Positions 13,667-22,219 of a stretch of 23,257 bases of DNA are shown here, piece after piece. Made by a program: the position numbers and the translations under genes. The notes under the pieces were generated by a model, which was not told the DNA's origin, made no database searches, and saw only the letters and a program-made list of their open reading frames with translations. Source of the stretch: an uncultured Christensenella sp. (GTDB taxonomy: Bacteria; Bacillota; Clostridia; Christensenellales; Borkfalkiaceae); contig CAJTUI010000017.1 of assembly GCA_910579705.1 (NCBI GenBank), positions 1 to 23,257 on the forward strand. Reading direction: 5' to 3'. Numbering within the stretch: position 1 is the stretch's first letter; the number at the start of each line of letters is the position of its first letter.

Positions 13667-13730
13667 CATTTCGCGCCGACACTCATATTCCCGCCGCATA
13701 TGCCGTCACGTTTTTACCCGTTTATTTAAA

Positions 13731-13759
13731 TTGACAAAAGAATTGCACAATGCTATAAT
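13731..13759 (+). promoter_or_regulatory. Consensus promoter of the M60 protease gene
   Basis: A perfect TTGACA (13731-13736), a 17-bp spacer and a perfect TATAAT (13754-13759) with the extended TG element (13751-13752). This is the strongest promoter in the window. The leader is ~80 nt, and AAGGAGA (13834-13840) lies 6 bases before the ATG. Confidence 0.85.
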
Positions 13760-13846
13760 CCATACGAATATTGTATCCTGCATATAATATCCGAAGGAAC
13801 GGTTTAAACGCCTTTCCTGAACTATAAATAAAAAAGGAGATTTTTT

Positions 13847-16800
13847 ATGACAGTAGAACCGAAAACGCAGACAGCGGAAAACTTCGGCAAAAGCTCGGCG
13901 GCGAAAAAGAGAACTGCCCGCTCGGTATTGACCTCCGCGGCGGCATTACTTCTCACGTTCACGCTTGCTACGGGCGCAATGTTCGGCGCGTCCTGCAAAT
14001 CTAAAACTCCCCCCGACGCGGAGATAAACGATACATATACGCCTATCGAGCTGGATAAACCCCAGCAAAACCTCAACGCGGCGGGCAAGCCCGCCATTCT
14101 TCCCGCAACCGACGTTGCTGGCGAGACCTTCGAGAACGAGTATGCGACTACCACTGCGGTAGGCTATCACGGCGAAGTAATCAACACTATCGAAAGACAC
14201 AAGCCCGTATCCGAAGTCAGAAACGAAGGCCTTGCGGAGTATCCCAAATACGGCTACACGTTAAGCAGCGCGGTCGGCGCGGGCAAGGAATCCGTGAGAG
14301 ACGCGCTCATAGCCGAATCGGCATATCTCTGCGCCACCGGCACGCGCCACAACTCGGGCGTAGGCGGCCAATACCTCTGGATGGACGAGGACGGCTATCT
14401 CTACAACGGAACCACGGCGGCACCCGAACCCGCGCTCGGCAAGGACGGCGAGCACAGGCAGTTATACGAGCACACTGCCGCGGAAGGAATGTATCTCGGC
14501 AACGTCAGCGACGACGAGCCGGGCGTTGTCAAAAGACTTAATATCCGTCCCCGCGGATACGGCAGTTACAGCGTAACGGGCCTTTACGCCCCCGCCGGCG
14601 AAGTTATTAAAATAGAAATCAGCGAGGCCGATATGAACGCGACGGGCGGCCTTACCATATTCATCGGTCAGGCGCTTTATAATGGTCAGGCAAACAATAT
14701 CTGGACGGCCAAAGGCCAGATGCAGCGTTTCCCCGTCATACTCAATACTATGACGGTAAACAAAAACACCGCCGTTCTGGAAGGCGGAGTCTACACGGCG
14801 TACGTCGGCTCGTTCATAGGCGGCCCCCTTTACATAGCTAACACAAAAGCCGAATATACCGCCACCGTATCGGGAGCGGTTAAATATTCGCATTTCATTC
14901 TGGGCTACACCACCAAGGAAGAGTTCGAAGAAGACCGCGAATCCTCCGTCCCCTTCTTCGATTTGGAGGTCTGGAACTACGGCGTGTTGCATTCGGGTCC
15001 CAGAAGATACGCAGACTCATACAGCTACGAGGACCTTTACAAAGCCGCCGTTCTCTGGGAAAAGATTTCCAGCGTAACAACCACGGGCAGCAGTCAGGGC
15101 ATCGTGTTCCTTTACGACCCGTTCGTTGCGGCGGGCGCGGCGGTCGCGTTCCCAGGCAGAAGCTCGGTCAACTGCCCAATGGACTGGATGAGCAATTCGC
15201 TGAATTATAACGTCATCGTATCCTCGGGCGCCTGGGGTAACTTACACGAATACCACCACAATTTTCAGGGCTACGGCGTAGGCAACGGCGGCGAAGTAAC
15301 CAACAACGGTATGACGCTCGTTTCATACGCGCTGTTTACGAAGATTTCCGCCCGCAGAGGAATGGGCAGTTTCGGCGCGCAGGGCCTCGGCGGCTGGAAT
15401 AGCTACACAAGCGCCACCTATGCGCTTGAAGAGACGTTCAAGATAGCAAGACCGGACGAGAACCCTTCAAACGGCAATCAGGGCCTTTCTATCTATTCAA
15501 CGCTTTTGCACAACTTCGGCGCAAACAATTACATTCAGGCAAAGTATAAACAGCAGTCGGCGCATTACGGCCAAAATTATTCGGGCTACCTCAAAGCCTG
15601 GCAGGATATAACCCACAACGATATGACTTACTTCTTCAAGGACATTTTGAAGGGTATAGACGATAGCAAAGCCGACGAACTGAGAAATAAGGACTACCCC
15701 GTCTTCGTTCCCGTCTCCTCCATTTACCAGACCGGAAGAAGCTATGTGTACGACGGCGAGAAAAAATATTTCAAGACTATGCAGCCGTACGTTATTCCCT
15801 TCGGCGAGGAATTTAACGTAGACCTCGGAAGATACACGGCACCCGCCGGACAGTACGAGAAAGGCAGTATCGTCCTTCCCGAAAGGTTCGACTACCGTAT
15901 CAAGAAAGTTACCCAGCCGAAACACGGCTCGATTGAAACGGTAGACGCGTACAACCTCAAATTCACCCCCGACAACAACAACCTCTTCTCTGGCGAAATT
16001 CTCGTAACGCTTGAAATTACCGACACTAAAAAGGAATATAAGGTTGCCGACGTGGACCTTGTACTCGAATTCGAGCAGTCGCACGAATCCAATAAAATGA
16101 CGCTTGAAAGAACGACTTACACGTACACGGCGGATACGATGTATACCGACGCGCAGACGGCATACGAGAGCAATTACGCGGGCGCCGCGAAAACCGAGAC
16201 TACCGACCACAGCAACCCCGTTCAGAACTGTAATACCGATATCTGGTTCTACCCTAACAACGACCAGACGCACGAAAAGTATCCCGACGCGCCGGACTCC
16301 TACTTCGTTCCCGAAAATACGGTAATCGAGCTGCGCGGCAAGATGTATTTCAGCGAGGCGGGTAAATACCGCCTGTATCTGCGCGGAAGAATGAACTGCG
16401 CCGTGTACTATTCGTTGGACGGAGGAAAAACTTACAGTATTGTCAAGACTATCAAGGACACTACCGTTCCTTCCAATAGCTCCGGTTTCCGTGTAAACGA
16501 CGAAAACACTTATGCGGACGTGGTTCTTGAAGCGGAGTCCTGGGTATATTTCAAATCAGTACTCATAGTGCAGCCCGCGCCGACGGTCAGTTTCATAGGC
16601 CTCGGTTATTCCAAATGGACGGAGCCTATGTTTACGATAGTCACCAAACACTACGACAAAGACGGCAACGAGGTTGACGAAAACTCGCCCGACGCAGTCA
16701 GAACGGAAACGCACTACTACGATTATCAGGGCAACGAAGTGGACGAAGAAACGGCCAACAAGGCGGAGCTTATTCCGCCCAAGGGCAACCCTTCGTATAT

Positions 16801-17707
16801 CAACGCTTACAGAAGCAACTACGAATTCCCCTCCAACGCAGGTTTCCAGTCCGATTATTTCTACACCAGACAGTATTCGTACAGTTACACGGGCGACGAA
16901 ACGTTTACAACGGCAAAACAGACTTGTACGGAATCCAAGTATCAGCCTTGGGATTCTTCCGCAACGTACGCGATAAACAACCTCTTAGACGGAAACGACT
17001 CAACGTTTATCCACAGCGGCAGAACGGCAATATCGGACGCCAACCCGTTTGGAGTTACCGTTCAGCTCGACTCCGAAGTTACCGCAAGCAGATTAACGTT
17101 CTACGGGTCCACGGCAAGTTCGAACTACGCCACATACCTTCCAAAAAAATTCAAAATCTGGGTAAGCGGCGACGGCAAGGACTGGACGCTTGTAAACGAA
17201 ACGGAAAACTCCAAAACTTCCAACCTGAAAGTTTTCGCAAACTTCGACGCCTTCCATACGTTCAGGTATTACAAAGTAGAAGTAACCGAAACGCACGCGC
17301 GCAACAATCTGGGTTACATCTGCCTGAGCAAGATTCAGCTCTCCTCCCTCCTTTCCGTCGGCAACGGACATCAGTTCTCGCCCGATAACGAGGCGTTTGC
17401 GTTCAGCAAACAATGGACAGCGGCGCAGGCGTTCTCACCGTTCGGCCACGTCTACACGGCAGGAAACGGCGCGGAAATGACGTTCAGGTTCAACGGCACA
17501 AGGCTTGCGCTCACTTCCTCCGAGAAACTCGGCAAGAACTTCGAAGTTTATATCGACGGGAAAAAAGTCAGCTCGATAGATATTAAAAAGCAGACCGGCG
17601 ACCACGTAATTTCGTTTATGTCGGATAAACTCTCGAACGACACGCATACGGTAACGGTAAAATGCACAGGCAAGGCCAGCATCGGTTCCGTCATAGTATT
17701 CGACTGA
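13847..17707 (+). CDS. M60/enhancin-like zinc metalloprotease lipoprotein with carbohydrate-binding domains (1286 aa)
   Basis: A basic N-terminus and hydrophobic stretch (~27-48) end in GASC, a lipobox-like site that makes C50 the probable lipidated residue. H467-E468-Y-H-H471 followed by E484 fits HExxH(8-28)E, the signature of the M60-like (enhancin) peptidases, with H467 and H471 binding zinc and E468 acting as base. A PA14-like beta-sandwich follows at about 795-900 (FYPNNDQTH, YRLYLRGRM). An F5/8 type C (CBM32-like) domain lies at ~1027-1166 and a last beta-sandwich (FRFNGTRLAL, VYIDGK) at ~1175-1286. Known members cut mucins and other O-glycosylated proteins, so a surface-anchored mucin or host-glycoprotein protease is the likely role. 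It is transcribed alone, from a strong promoter to a clear terminator, and its GC content is higher than that of the left part of the window. Confidence 0.88.
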   Translation: MTVEPKTQTAENFGKSSAAKKRTARSVLTSAAALLLTFTLATGAMFGASCKSKTPPDAEINDTYTPIELDKPQQNLNAAGKPAILPATDVAGETFENEYATTTAVGYHGEVINTIERHKPVSEVRNEGLAEYPKYGYTLSSAVGAGKESVRDALIAESAYLCATGTRHNSGVGGQYLWMDEDGYLYNGTTAAPEPALGKDGEHRQLYEHTAAEGMYLGNVSDDEPGVVKRLNIRPRGYGSYSVTGLYAPAGEVIKIEISEADMNATGGLTIFIGQALYNGQANNIWTAKGQMQRFPVILNTMTVNKNTAVLEGGVYTAYVGSFIGGPLYIANTKAEYTATVSGAVKYSHFILGYTTKEEFEEDRESSVPFFDLEVWNYGVLHSGPRRYADSYSYEDLYKAAVLWEKISSVTTTGSSQGIVFLYDPFVAAGAAVAFPGRSSVNCPMDWMSNSLNYNVIVSSGAWGNLHEYHHNFQGYGVGNGGEVTNNGMTLVSYALFTKISARRGMGSFGAQGLGGWNSYTSATYALEETFKIARPDENPSNGNQGLSIYSTLLHNFGANNYIQAKYKQQSAHYGQNYSGYLKAWQDITHNDMTYFFKDILKGIDDSKADELRNKDYPVFVPVSSIYQTGRSYVYDGEKKYFKTMQPYVIPFGEEFNVDLGRYTAPAGQYEKGSIVLPERFDYRIKKVTQPKHGSIETVDAYNLKFTPDNNNLFSGEILVTLEITDTKKEYKVADVDLVLEFEQSHESNKMTLERTTYTYTADTMYTDAQTAYESNYAGAAKTETTDHSNPVQNCNTDIWFYPNNDQTHEKYPDAPDSYFVPENTVIELRGKMYFSEAGKYRLYLRGRMNCAVYYSLDGGKTYSIVKTIKDTTVPSNSSGFRVNDENTYADVVLEAESWVYFKSVLIVQPAPTVSFIGLGYSKWTEPMFTIVTKHYDKDGNEVDENSPDAVRTETHYYDYQGNEVDEETANKAELIPPKGNPSYINAYRSNYEFPSNAGFQSDYFYTRQYSYSYTGDETFTTAKQTCTESKYQPWDSSATYAINNLLDGNDSTFIHSGRTAISDANPFGVTVQLDSEVTASRLTFYGSTASSNYATYLPKKFKIWVSGDGKDWTLVNETENSKTSNLKVFANFDAFHTFRYYKVEVTETHARNNLGYICLSKIQLSSLLSVGNGHQFSPDNEAFAFSKQWTAAQAFSPFGHVYTAGNGAEMTFRFNGTRLALTSSEKLGKNFEVYIDGKKVSSIDIKKQTGDHVISFMSDKLSNDTHTVTVKCTGKASIGSVIVFD

Positions 17708-17713
17708 TAAAAC

Positions 17714-17741
17714 AAAGGCTCCCCTCTCGGGGAGCCTTTTT
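17714..17741 (+). terminator. Terminator of the M60 protease gene
   Basis: AAAGGCTCCCC (17714-17724) and GGGGAGCCTTT (17729-17739) form an 11-bp stem with a TCTC loop and a T-tract, 6 bases after the stop codon. Confidence 0.9.
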
Positions 17742-17814
17742 CTTTATTCGGCGGCAAATCAACTTCACTGCAAAACGGAGCCCGCACTCTTCACGCCCTT
17801 ACGCGGCTGTTCCT

Positions 17815-18122
17815 CTATGTCGCAAACTCGATACTTATATCCCCGTTGTTGCAGTCCGCGGAAAACGACTTGTCGCCGCCCTCCTTTAACGCGGGCAGAT
17901 TGCTGTTTCCGTTTTTGATTTTACAGACAATCGAAAAATCTGCCCAACCGCCAAGTATCGCGCCCGTTATATCGCCGTTTTTAGATTTCAGGTTTAGCGA
18001 TTTACCGACATTAATTCTGTCGCATAAAATATCCCCGCCGTTCGTATCCAACTTTACGCTTTCGGTAAAAGACAGCGGGCTGACCTTTATATGCCCGTTG
18101 GTCGTATTAACTGAAAGCGCGG
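17815..18122 (-). pseudogene. DUF4097-type beta-helix protein, 3' fragment
   Basis: From about residue 15 to the TAG at 17815-17817 the frame shows repeated 'NGDI' turns (VNTTNGHIKV, LDTNGGDILC, SKNGDITGAI, CNNGDISIEF), the pattern of the DUF4097 putative-adhesin beta-helix. Only the C-terminal ~100 residues remain. The preceding residues (YSFFAFSNSSFF) are the antisense of a different fragment that begins at ~18119, so the gene's 5' part has been cut away. There is no start signal and it is not expected to be functional. Confidence 0.6.
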
Positions 18123-18253
18123 CGATAAAAAAAGAACTGTTTGAAAAAGCGAAAAACGAGTACAACGCTACTCCCGATTTTACTGTTGAGTTGATTGTCC
18201 TTTCGGGAATACTGCAATGGAACTATCAGGCGCAGATTTTTGTTTCCGAATAA
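18119..18253 (+). pseudogene. 3' fragment of an unidentified gene
   Basis: The last ~44 residues of an open plus-strand frame (IKKELFEKAKNEYNAT, then LSGILQWNYQAQIFVSE and stop) look like real protein sequence, whereas the same frame further left is the antisense of the DUF4097 fragment. It is thus the 3' end of a lost gene joined to that fragment at ~18120. I do not recognise the family. Confidence 0.4.
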
Positions 18254-18268
18254 ACTTACCGCCACGTA

Positions 18269-18297
18269 TTGACTTCCCCTCTGTTTTGTGTTAAACT
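18269..18297 (+). promoter_or_regulatory. Promoter of the metallophosphoesterase gene
   Basis: TTGACT (18269-18274), a 17-bp spacer and TAAACT (18292-18297) with an extended TG (18289-18290). The ribosome-binding site AAGGGGAAGG (18323-18332) lies 7 bases before the ATG at 18340. Confidence 0.65.
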
Positions 18298-18339
18298 ACA
18301 AAAAACCGTTTTTATGATAAACAAGGGGAAGGTAATTAA

Positions 18340-19377
18340 ATGAAAAAGAGCAAAATCAAGGCTATGCTTTGCGGCGCGCTGGCATTTACGTTCTGTATGT
18401 GCGGCGGTATTGCTGGGGCCTGCGGCAAAGCGAAAGACGGCGGCGAAGAAACCCCGCCCGAAATAGAGAAACCCGTAACCGAAAAAGACGACGTAAACAC
18501 CGCGTACTTGAAATTCAAAAGAGAGTTCAAAATAATGGTGCTTGCCGATATTCAGGTGGAAAACGTCAATACCTGCAACAGAGAATTTGTAAAAATAACA
18601 AGCCTTGTCGAGCGGGAAATGCCAGACTTAATCGTCCTCACGGGCGACAACGTGTTCCGCCCCGCCGACGAACGGCTTATGGCGCAATTCATCTTCAATA
18701 TGGATAACTTAAACACGCCTTGGGCGCCCGTATTCGGGAACCACGACGCCGAGGGCAATCTGACGAAAGCGAAGATGGGCGAAATGTTTTCCGCCGCAGA
18801 AAACTGTCTGTTTCTCCCCGGAGAGGAATTTATACACGAAGGCGGCGACGACTGTCTTGGCAACTATTGCGTAAACCTGCGCTCGCGCGGGAAGACGGTG
18901 TACAGCCTCTTCCTTATGGACAGCAATATGGACGCGCCCGCGCCCGAAAAAGGCTACTGCTACCTCTACCCAGACCAGATAGACTGGTTTTCGCAGCGCG
19001 CCGCGCAGTTGCAGGAAGGCCGCGAAAAAGACCCCGTAAACATTATGGCGTTTTTCCACATACCCGTGCCCGAATACAGGGACGCGGTCGAAGCGTTCAA
19101 AGCCGACCCCTCGCTGGGCTGGGGAACTTACAGAGAGGACGTGTGTTGCTCTGTAAAAAACACGGGTTTCTTCGCGGCGGCGCAGGAAGTTAACACCCGC
19201 GCAATAATCTGCGGGCACGACCATAGAAACACGGGCGCAATAGATTACTTTGACACGAAACTCGTATACGGACTGAAATCCTCCGCCGCGTCGTACTTCG
19301 ACGAAGATATGCTCGGCGCGACGGTAATCACGTTGAATGAAGACACTTTCGACATAGAAAACGTTTATTTCGATTAA
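18340..19377 (+). CDS. Calcineurin-like metallophosphoesterase lipoprotein (345 aa)
   Basis: A Lys-rich N-terminus and hydrophobic stretch end in AGAC, so C28 is the probable lipidation site and the enzyme should sit on the outer face of the membrane. The metallophosphoesterase motifs come in order: LADIQ (D70), TGDN (D103, N104), GNHD (N134, H135, D136), FFHIP (H240) and GHDH (H293, H295). These residues build the two-metal centre that cleaves phosphomonoesters or diesters. The usual D-x-H of the first motif is D-x-Q here, a substitution seen in some subfamilies. The overall order resembles the Dcr2/purple-acid-phosphatase-like branch. The substrate is unknown; extracellular phosphate or nucleotide salvage is a guess. 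It has its own promoter and terminator, so it is not in an operon with the M60 gene, though both are GC-rich lipoproteins. Confidence 0.88.
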   Translation: MKKSKIKAMLCGALAFTFCMCGGIAGACGKAKDGGEETPPEIEKPVTEKDDVNTAYLKFKREFKIMVLADIQVENVNTCNREFVKITSLVEREMPDLIVLTGDNVFRPADERLMAQFIFNMDNLNTPWAPVFGNHDAEGNLTKAKMGEMFSAAENCLFLPGEEFIHEGGDDCLGNYCVNLRSRGKTVYSLFLMDSNMDAPAPEKGYCYLYPDQIDWFSQRAAQLQEGREKDPVNIMAFFHIPVPEYRDAVEAFKADPSLGWGTYREDVCCSVKNTGFFAAAQEVNTRAIICGHDHRNTGAIDYFDTKLVYGLKSSAASYFDEDMLGATVITLNEDTFDIENVYFD

Positions 19378-19382
19378 AAACA

Positions 19383-19410
19383 GGGAAGGCAACCGCCTTC
19401 CCCGTTTTTT
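19383..19410 (+). terminator. Terminator of the metallophosphoesterase gene
   Basis: GGGAAGGC (19383-19390) and GCCTTCCC (19395-19402) form an 8-bp stem with an AACC loop, followed after CG by six T. Confidence 0.9.
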
Positions 19411-19482
19411 ATTACGTTTTTATGCAAAACATGAAACCGTTCCGCCCGTCACTGCACAAATTTTATAACTCCAAACCAACAC

Positions 19483-19554
19483 TCACCGATTATAACCAGC
19501 GCGATTATAAACTTCAAAAATCCGTGCGAGTTCTTTTTTTCCTTCTTCACTCAT
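19483..19554 (-). CDS. Very short ORF or 5' fragment (23 aa), doubtful
   Basis: On the minus strand GAGGGG (19569-19564) lies 9 bases before an ATG at 19554 that opens MSEEGKKELARIFEVYNRAG and stops after 23 codons. The sequence looks protein-like and amphipathic, and the ribosome-binding site is good. It may be the beginning of a truncated gene or a small peptide. No family is recognised. Confidence 0.3.
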   Translation of the reverse strand: MSEEGKKELARIFEVYNRAGYNR

Positions 19555-19645
19555 TTAATTTTTCCCCTCAGTAAACCGCGTTTAACCGAGAAACGCAAAG
19601 TTATTGTAACTTACGTCCGAAAATTTGGCAAGCGTAAACCCGAAA

Positions 19646-20215
19646 TTAACAGTCGCGATTATCAAGCACCCAATAATCGTAATACTTCGTCCCGTCGTGA
19701 CCGACAAGCGGCTCTTCCGACTTAGAAAAGCCCAGCGCGGTCAACGCGCTTATGCGCTCCTTAGCGGTCGGAATTGCTTTTGTTGCGACAATTGCGCATC
19801 CAAACATATAAAACGACGGAAAAGCTATTAAAGAGAGTATGCTTCGAATTTCGGTCGCCATTTCATAATCGCTGCGTAAATCAAGCCTGAGCAGTCCGCA
19901 GTCTGTAAAGAAGTCCTTTTCTTCGCGACGAAACTCCTCTACCGTGCCTATAACTTCGTTTGTTTCTTTATCGATAACCGCAAATCTGACAAACCAGCCG
20001 TTTGTATACGCGTCTTTCCAGAAATTCAGCGCTTGTTTCATACGTTCGGGCGTGGTATAGTGAAAATCGTCGCCGTGACAATTATCGCCGTTAAACAACG
20101 GCACGGCTTTGACGTCGCTGTAAACTTTTAATAAATCGCCGATATCTCCGTCCTCAACCAAGCGTAAAACATATCTTTCGTTTTGAAACACGGGGCAATC
20201 TTCGTAAACGTTCAT
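19646..20215 (-). CDS. GNAT-family N-acetyltransferase (189 aa)
   Basis: The ATG at 20215 has GGAG 7 bases upstream. The frame could be extended to 20554, but that part is the antisense of hairpin repeats and is rejected. The protein shows the GNAT layout: RYVLRLVEDGD (strand 1 and helix 1), FAVIDKETNEVIGTVE (strands 3-4), LLRLDLRSDYE (strand and helix that normally hold acetyl-CoA), and the final KERISALTALGFSKSE helix and strand seen in RimJ/RimL-like members. The pyrophosphate-binding loop (Q/R-x-x-G-x-G/A) is not clear, so cofactor binding is probable but not proven. The substrate cannot be told. It stands alone between a non-coding stretch and a hairpin array, like a cassette. Confidence 0.7.
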   Translation of the reverse strand: MNVYEDCPVFQNERYVLRLVEDGDIGDLLKVYSDVKAVPLFNGDNCHGDDFHYTTPERMKQALNFWKDAYTNGWFVRFAVIDKETNEVIGTVEEFRREEKDFFTDCGLLRLDLRSDYEMATEIRSILSLIAFPSFYMFGCAIVATKAIPTAKERISALTALGFSKSEEPLVGHDGTKYYDYWVLDNRDC

Positions 20216-20257
20216 AACCAAACTCCGAAATAAAATAGTGACGGCGGACGGGCGTTT

Positions 20258-20458
20258 ACCAAAACTGCACTGCGCAGTGCAATTTGGGTATAACCGAAAG
20301 CGGCTAAATCGCACACCTTTAAGTGTGCGTATACTCCCGCTGTGTTGGACGAGTAAGGCTAACGCCTTCGGTTCGACGGGGCGGTTTGCAAAACAAACCG
20401 CTTCCGCTACTCTTGCTCCACCAAAACTGCACGGTGCTTTTTTGCACCGTGCAGTTTT
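20258..20458. repeat. Array of five hairpins flanked by a 13-bp direct repeat
   Basis: ACCAAAACTGCAC occurs at 20258-20270 and 20420-20432. Between and around these copies lie the palindrome TGCACTGCGCAGTGCA (20266-20281), CGCACAC-6-GTGTGCG (20310-20329), AAGGC-TAAC-GCCTT (20355-20368), GCGGTTTG-CAAAA-CAAACCGC (20381-20401) and AAAACTGCACGGTGC-T6-GCACCGTGCAGTTTT (20423-20458). Together these make a dense, plainly selected secondary structure, not coding DNA. It precedes the acetyltransferase start by about 45 bases. It could be a dispersed miniature element, a leader RNA or a recombination site. Positions 20459-20570 hold nothing clear. Confidence 0.6.
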
Positions 20459-20568
20459 GTCTTTGTAGGACGAAAATACTGCCCACCTTTTTTGTCCATT
20501 TAGAGCCAATTTTCGTTCCCTATTGTTACAATAACACATTATAAGAATTTTCACAAGCGTTTTGCATT

Positions 20569-20598
20569 AAAAAAGTCCGAGCAATCACTCGGACTTTT
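20569..20598 (-). terminator. Terminator overlapping the end of the recombinase gene
   Basis: AAAAGTCCGAG (20571-20581) and CTCGGACTTTT (20588-20598) pair with a 6-base loop that contains the stop codon of the recombinase. On the minus strand six T follow. The stem is therefore partly coding. Confidence 0.85.
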
Positions 20599-22219
20599 CT
20601 TCTATCGGTTCTTCTATTGACATACCGCCTTTCAGTACAACGATTATTCTTCCGTCGGACATCACCCTTATATACTCGACAAGGCGACGCACCGTAATCT
20701 CATCATATTCGCTAAACTTTACCGTTTCATCGGATAGCGTTTCTCTTATTCGTTCAATCTCTGCACTGACCTTTTCGTTCGTTGCCAACTTTGCTTTTGT
20801 CAATTCAAGCTCTTGTCGCAACACCGTCATTTGCCTACACAACTCGCTTATCATTTGTCGGAACCGTTCGGGATCACCCTCGCTGTTTTGGCTTAATCGC
20901 ACCGCCCTATCTATTTCGTCGTCAAGCTCTTTCAGTTGATTCTCTATCGAAGATATATATAAAACATCGTCATCGCCCGTAACCGCATAAGACAAATTCG
21001 TCATAATCAAATCCATAGCTTCTTGTTTGTTCTCTATAATCTTATTCAACGCGCGGCAAATAGCTTTCTTTAACTTTTCTTCGTCAATGCTAATGGAATG
21101 AAAGCAATACTGTGTTCCGTGTTCTACTCTACTCAAACACCGCCACACTCTCCTACTCTTGCCTTTCTTCGTCCACGTCATTCTGCGGTACGGACTACCG
21201 CACTCGCCGCAAACAAGCAGTTCAGTCAATGCATATTTCCCGCTATATTTTCCTTGCTCGGTAATCGTTTTATCTGCGGTCTTTCTTTTACTTGCCCGCC
21301 GCGCAACTTCCATTTGAACCAACTTATATGTATCACGGTCTATGATTGCAGGATGATTGTTTGATATAAGATATTTCGCCATTTCCCCGCGATTTTTCTT
21401 GACCTTTTTTGTAATAGGGTTTTCGGTAAAAGTCTTTTGCAAAAGCAAATCGCCGCAGTACCTCTCGTTGGTAAGAATATTCTGTATGATTTGCTTGCTC
21501 CACAAGCGGCTGCCTTGCGCCGTTAAAACCTCGTTTCGCTCCAAGTATGCTTTTATTTGGTCAAGACTACTACCGTCGAGATACATTCTGTAAATCGTTT
21601 GTATATGTTCGGCATCTTCGTGGACTATTTCGGGCTGTCCATCTGCGCCTTTTCTATATCCTAAAATATTATATCGAAAAGCGAACGTACCAGACTTCAT
21701 TCGTTGCCTTATACCCCAACGCACATTTGCGCTTATATTTTCGCTCTCGGCTTGCGCCATAACGCTGTAAAAACCAATAAGCATTTCATTATCCACTTTA
21801 AGCGAATCAAGGTTTTGTTCTTCAAAAAAAACGCCTATACCTTTCGCTTTCAGCTTGCGGACATACCGCAAGCTATCAACGGTATTTCTGGCAAAACGCG
21901 CAACCGACTTTGTTACTATTAAGTCAATCTTGCCTTTATCGCAGTCGCGTATCATCCGTAAAAAATTAGGTCGCTTCGTATCTATCGTTCCCGTTATGCC
22001 CTCGTCGGCATATATATCTACAAATCGCCACTTGGGATTTTTCGCTATCGCTTCCGAATAATGCGCAACCTGTGCTTTGTAGCTTTCAATCTGATCGTCG
22101 CTGTCGGTAGATACGCGACAATAAGCGGCTACGCGCAATAAAGCGTTCTCGTCGTTATGTTTTGAGAGTAACGGATTCGCTTCTATCTTGGTTACAATCT
22201 TTTTAGCTTGCACTTCCAT
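20585..22219 (-). CDS. Large serine recombinase (544 aa)
   Basis: The ATG at 22219 is chosen because GGAGG (22229-22225) lies 5 bases upstream; the TTG at 22231 overlaps that site. The resolvase domain begins at about residue 28: AAYCRVSTDSDDQ gives R35 and the nucleophile S37, DEGITGT lies at 72-78, and KSVARFARNT (104-113) supplies the R108 and R111 helix. The recombinase domain follows (~170-290), then a zinc ribbon (CGECGSPY with the later WRC and YC cysteines, ~340-380), a coiled coil (~425-500) and the closing strand. This is the full layout of integrases that move conjugative or mobilisable elements. It overlaps the upstream gene by 17 bases, so the cluster is one operon with coupled translation. 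It is the only complete, catalytically competent recombinase in the window. Confidence 0.92.
   Translation of the reverse strand: MEVQAKKIVTKIEANPLLSKHNDENALLRVAAYCRVSTDSDDQIESYKAQVAHYSEAIAKNPKWRFVDIYADEGITGTIDTKRPNFLRMIRDCDKGKIDLIVTKSVARFARNTVDSLRYVRKLKAKGIGVFFEEQNLDSLKVDNEMLIGFYSVMAQAESENISANVRWGIRQRMKSGTFAFRYNILGYRKGADGQPEIVHEDAEHIQTIYRMYLDGSSLDQIKAYLERNEVLTAQGSRLWSKQIIQNILTNERYCGDLLLQKTFTENPITKKVKKNRGEMAKYLISNNHPAIIDRDTYKLVQMEVARRASKRKTADKTITEQGKYSGKYALTELLVCGECGSPYRRMTWTKKGKSRRVWRCLSRVEHGTQYCFHSISIDEEKLKKAICRALNKIIENKQEAMDLIMTNLSYAVTGDDDVLYISSIENQLKELDDEIDRAVRLSQNSEGDPERFRQMISELCRQMTVLRQELELTKAKLATNEKVSAEIERIRETLSDETVKFSEYDEITVRRLVEYIRVMSDGRIIVVLKGGMSIEEPIEEKSE

Noticed and set aside
15497..16273. 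258-aa minus-strand frame in the M60 gene
   Set aside because: It is the antisense of a clearly coding gene; its Val/Arg-rich composition is typical of shadow frames in GC-rich DNA.
18709..19392. 227-aa minus-strand frame in the phosphoesterase gene
   Set aside because: It is the antisense of an intact enzyme with all motifs and has no start signal.
20216..20554. N-terminal extension of the acetyltransferase to 302 aa
   Set aside because: It would translate the hairpin array, while the ATG at 20215 has a proper GGAG site and begins the GNAT fold.
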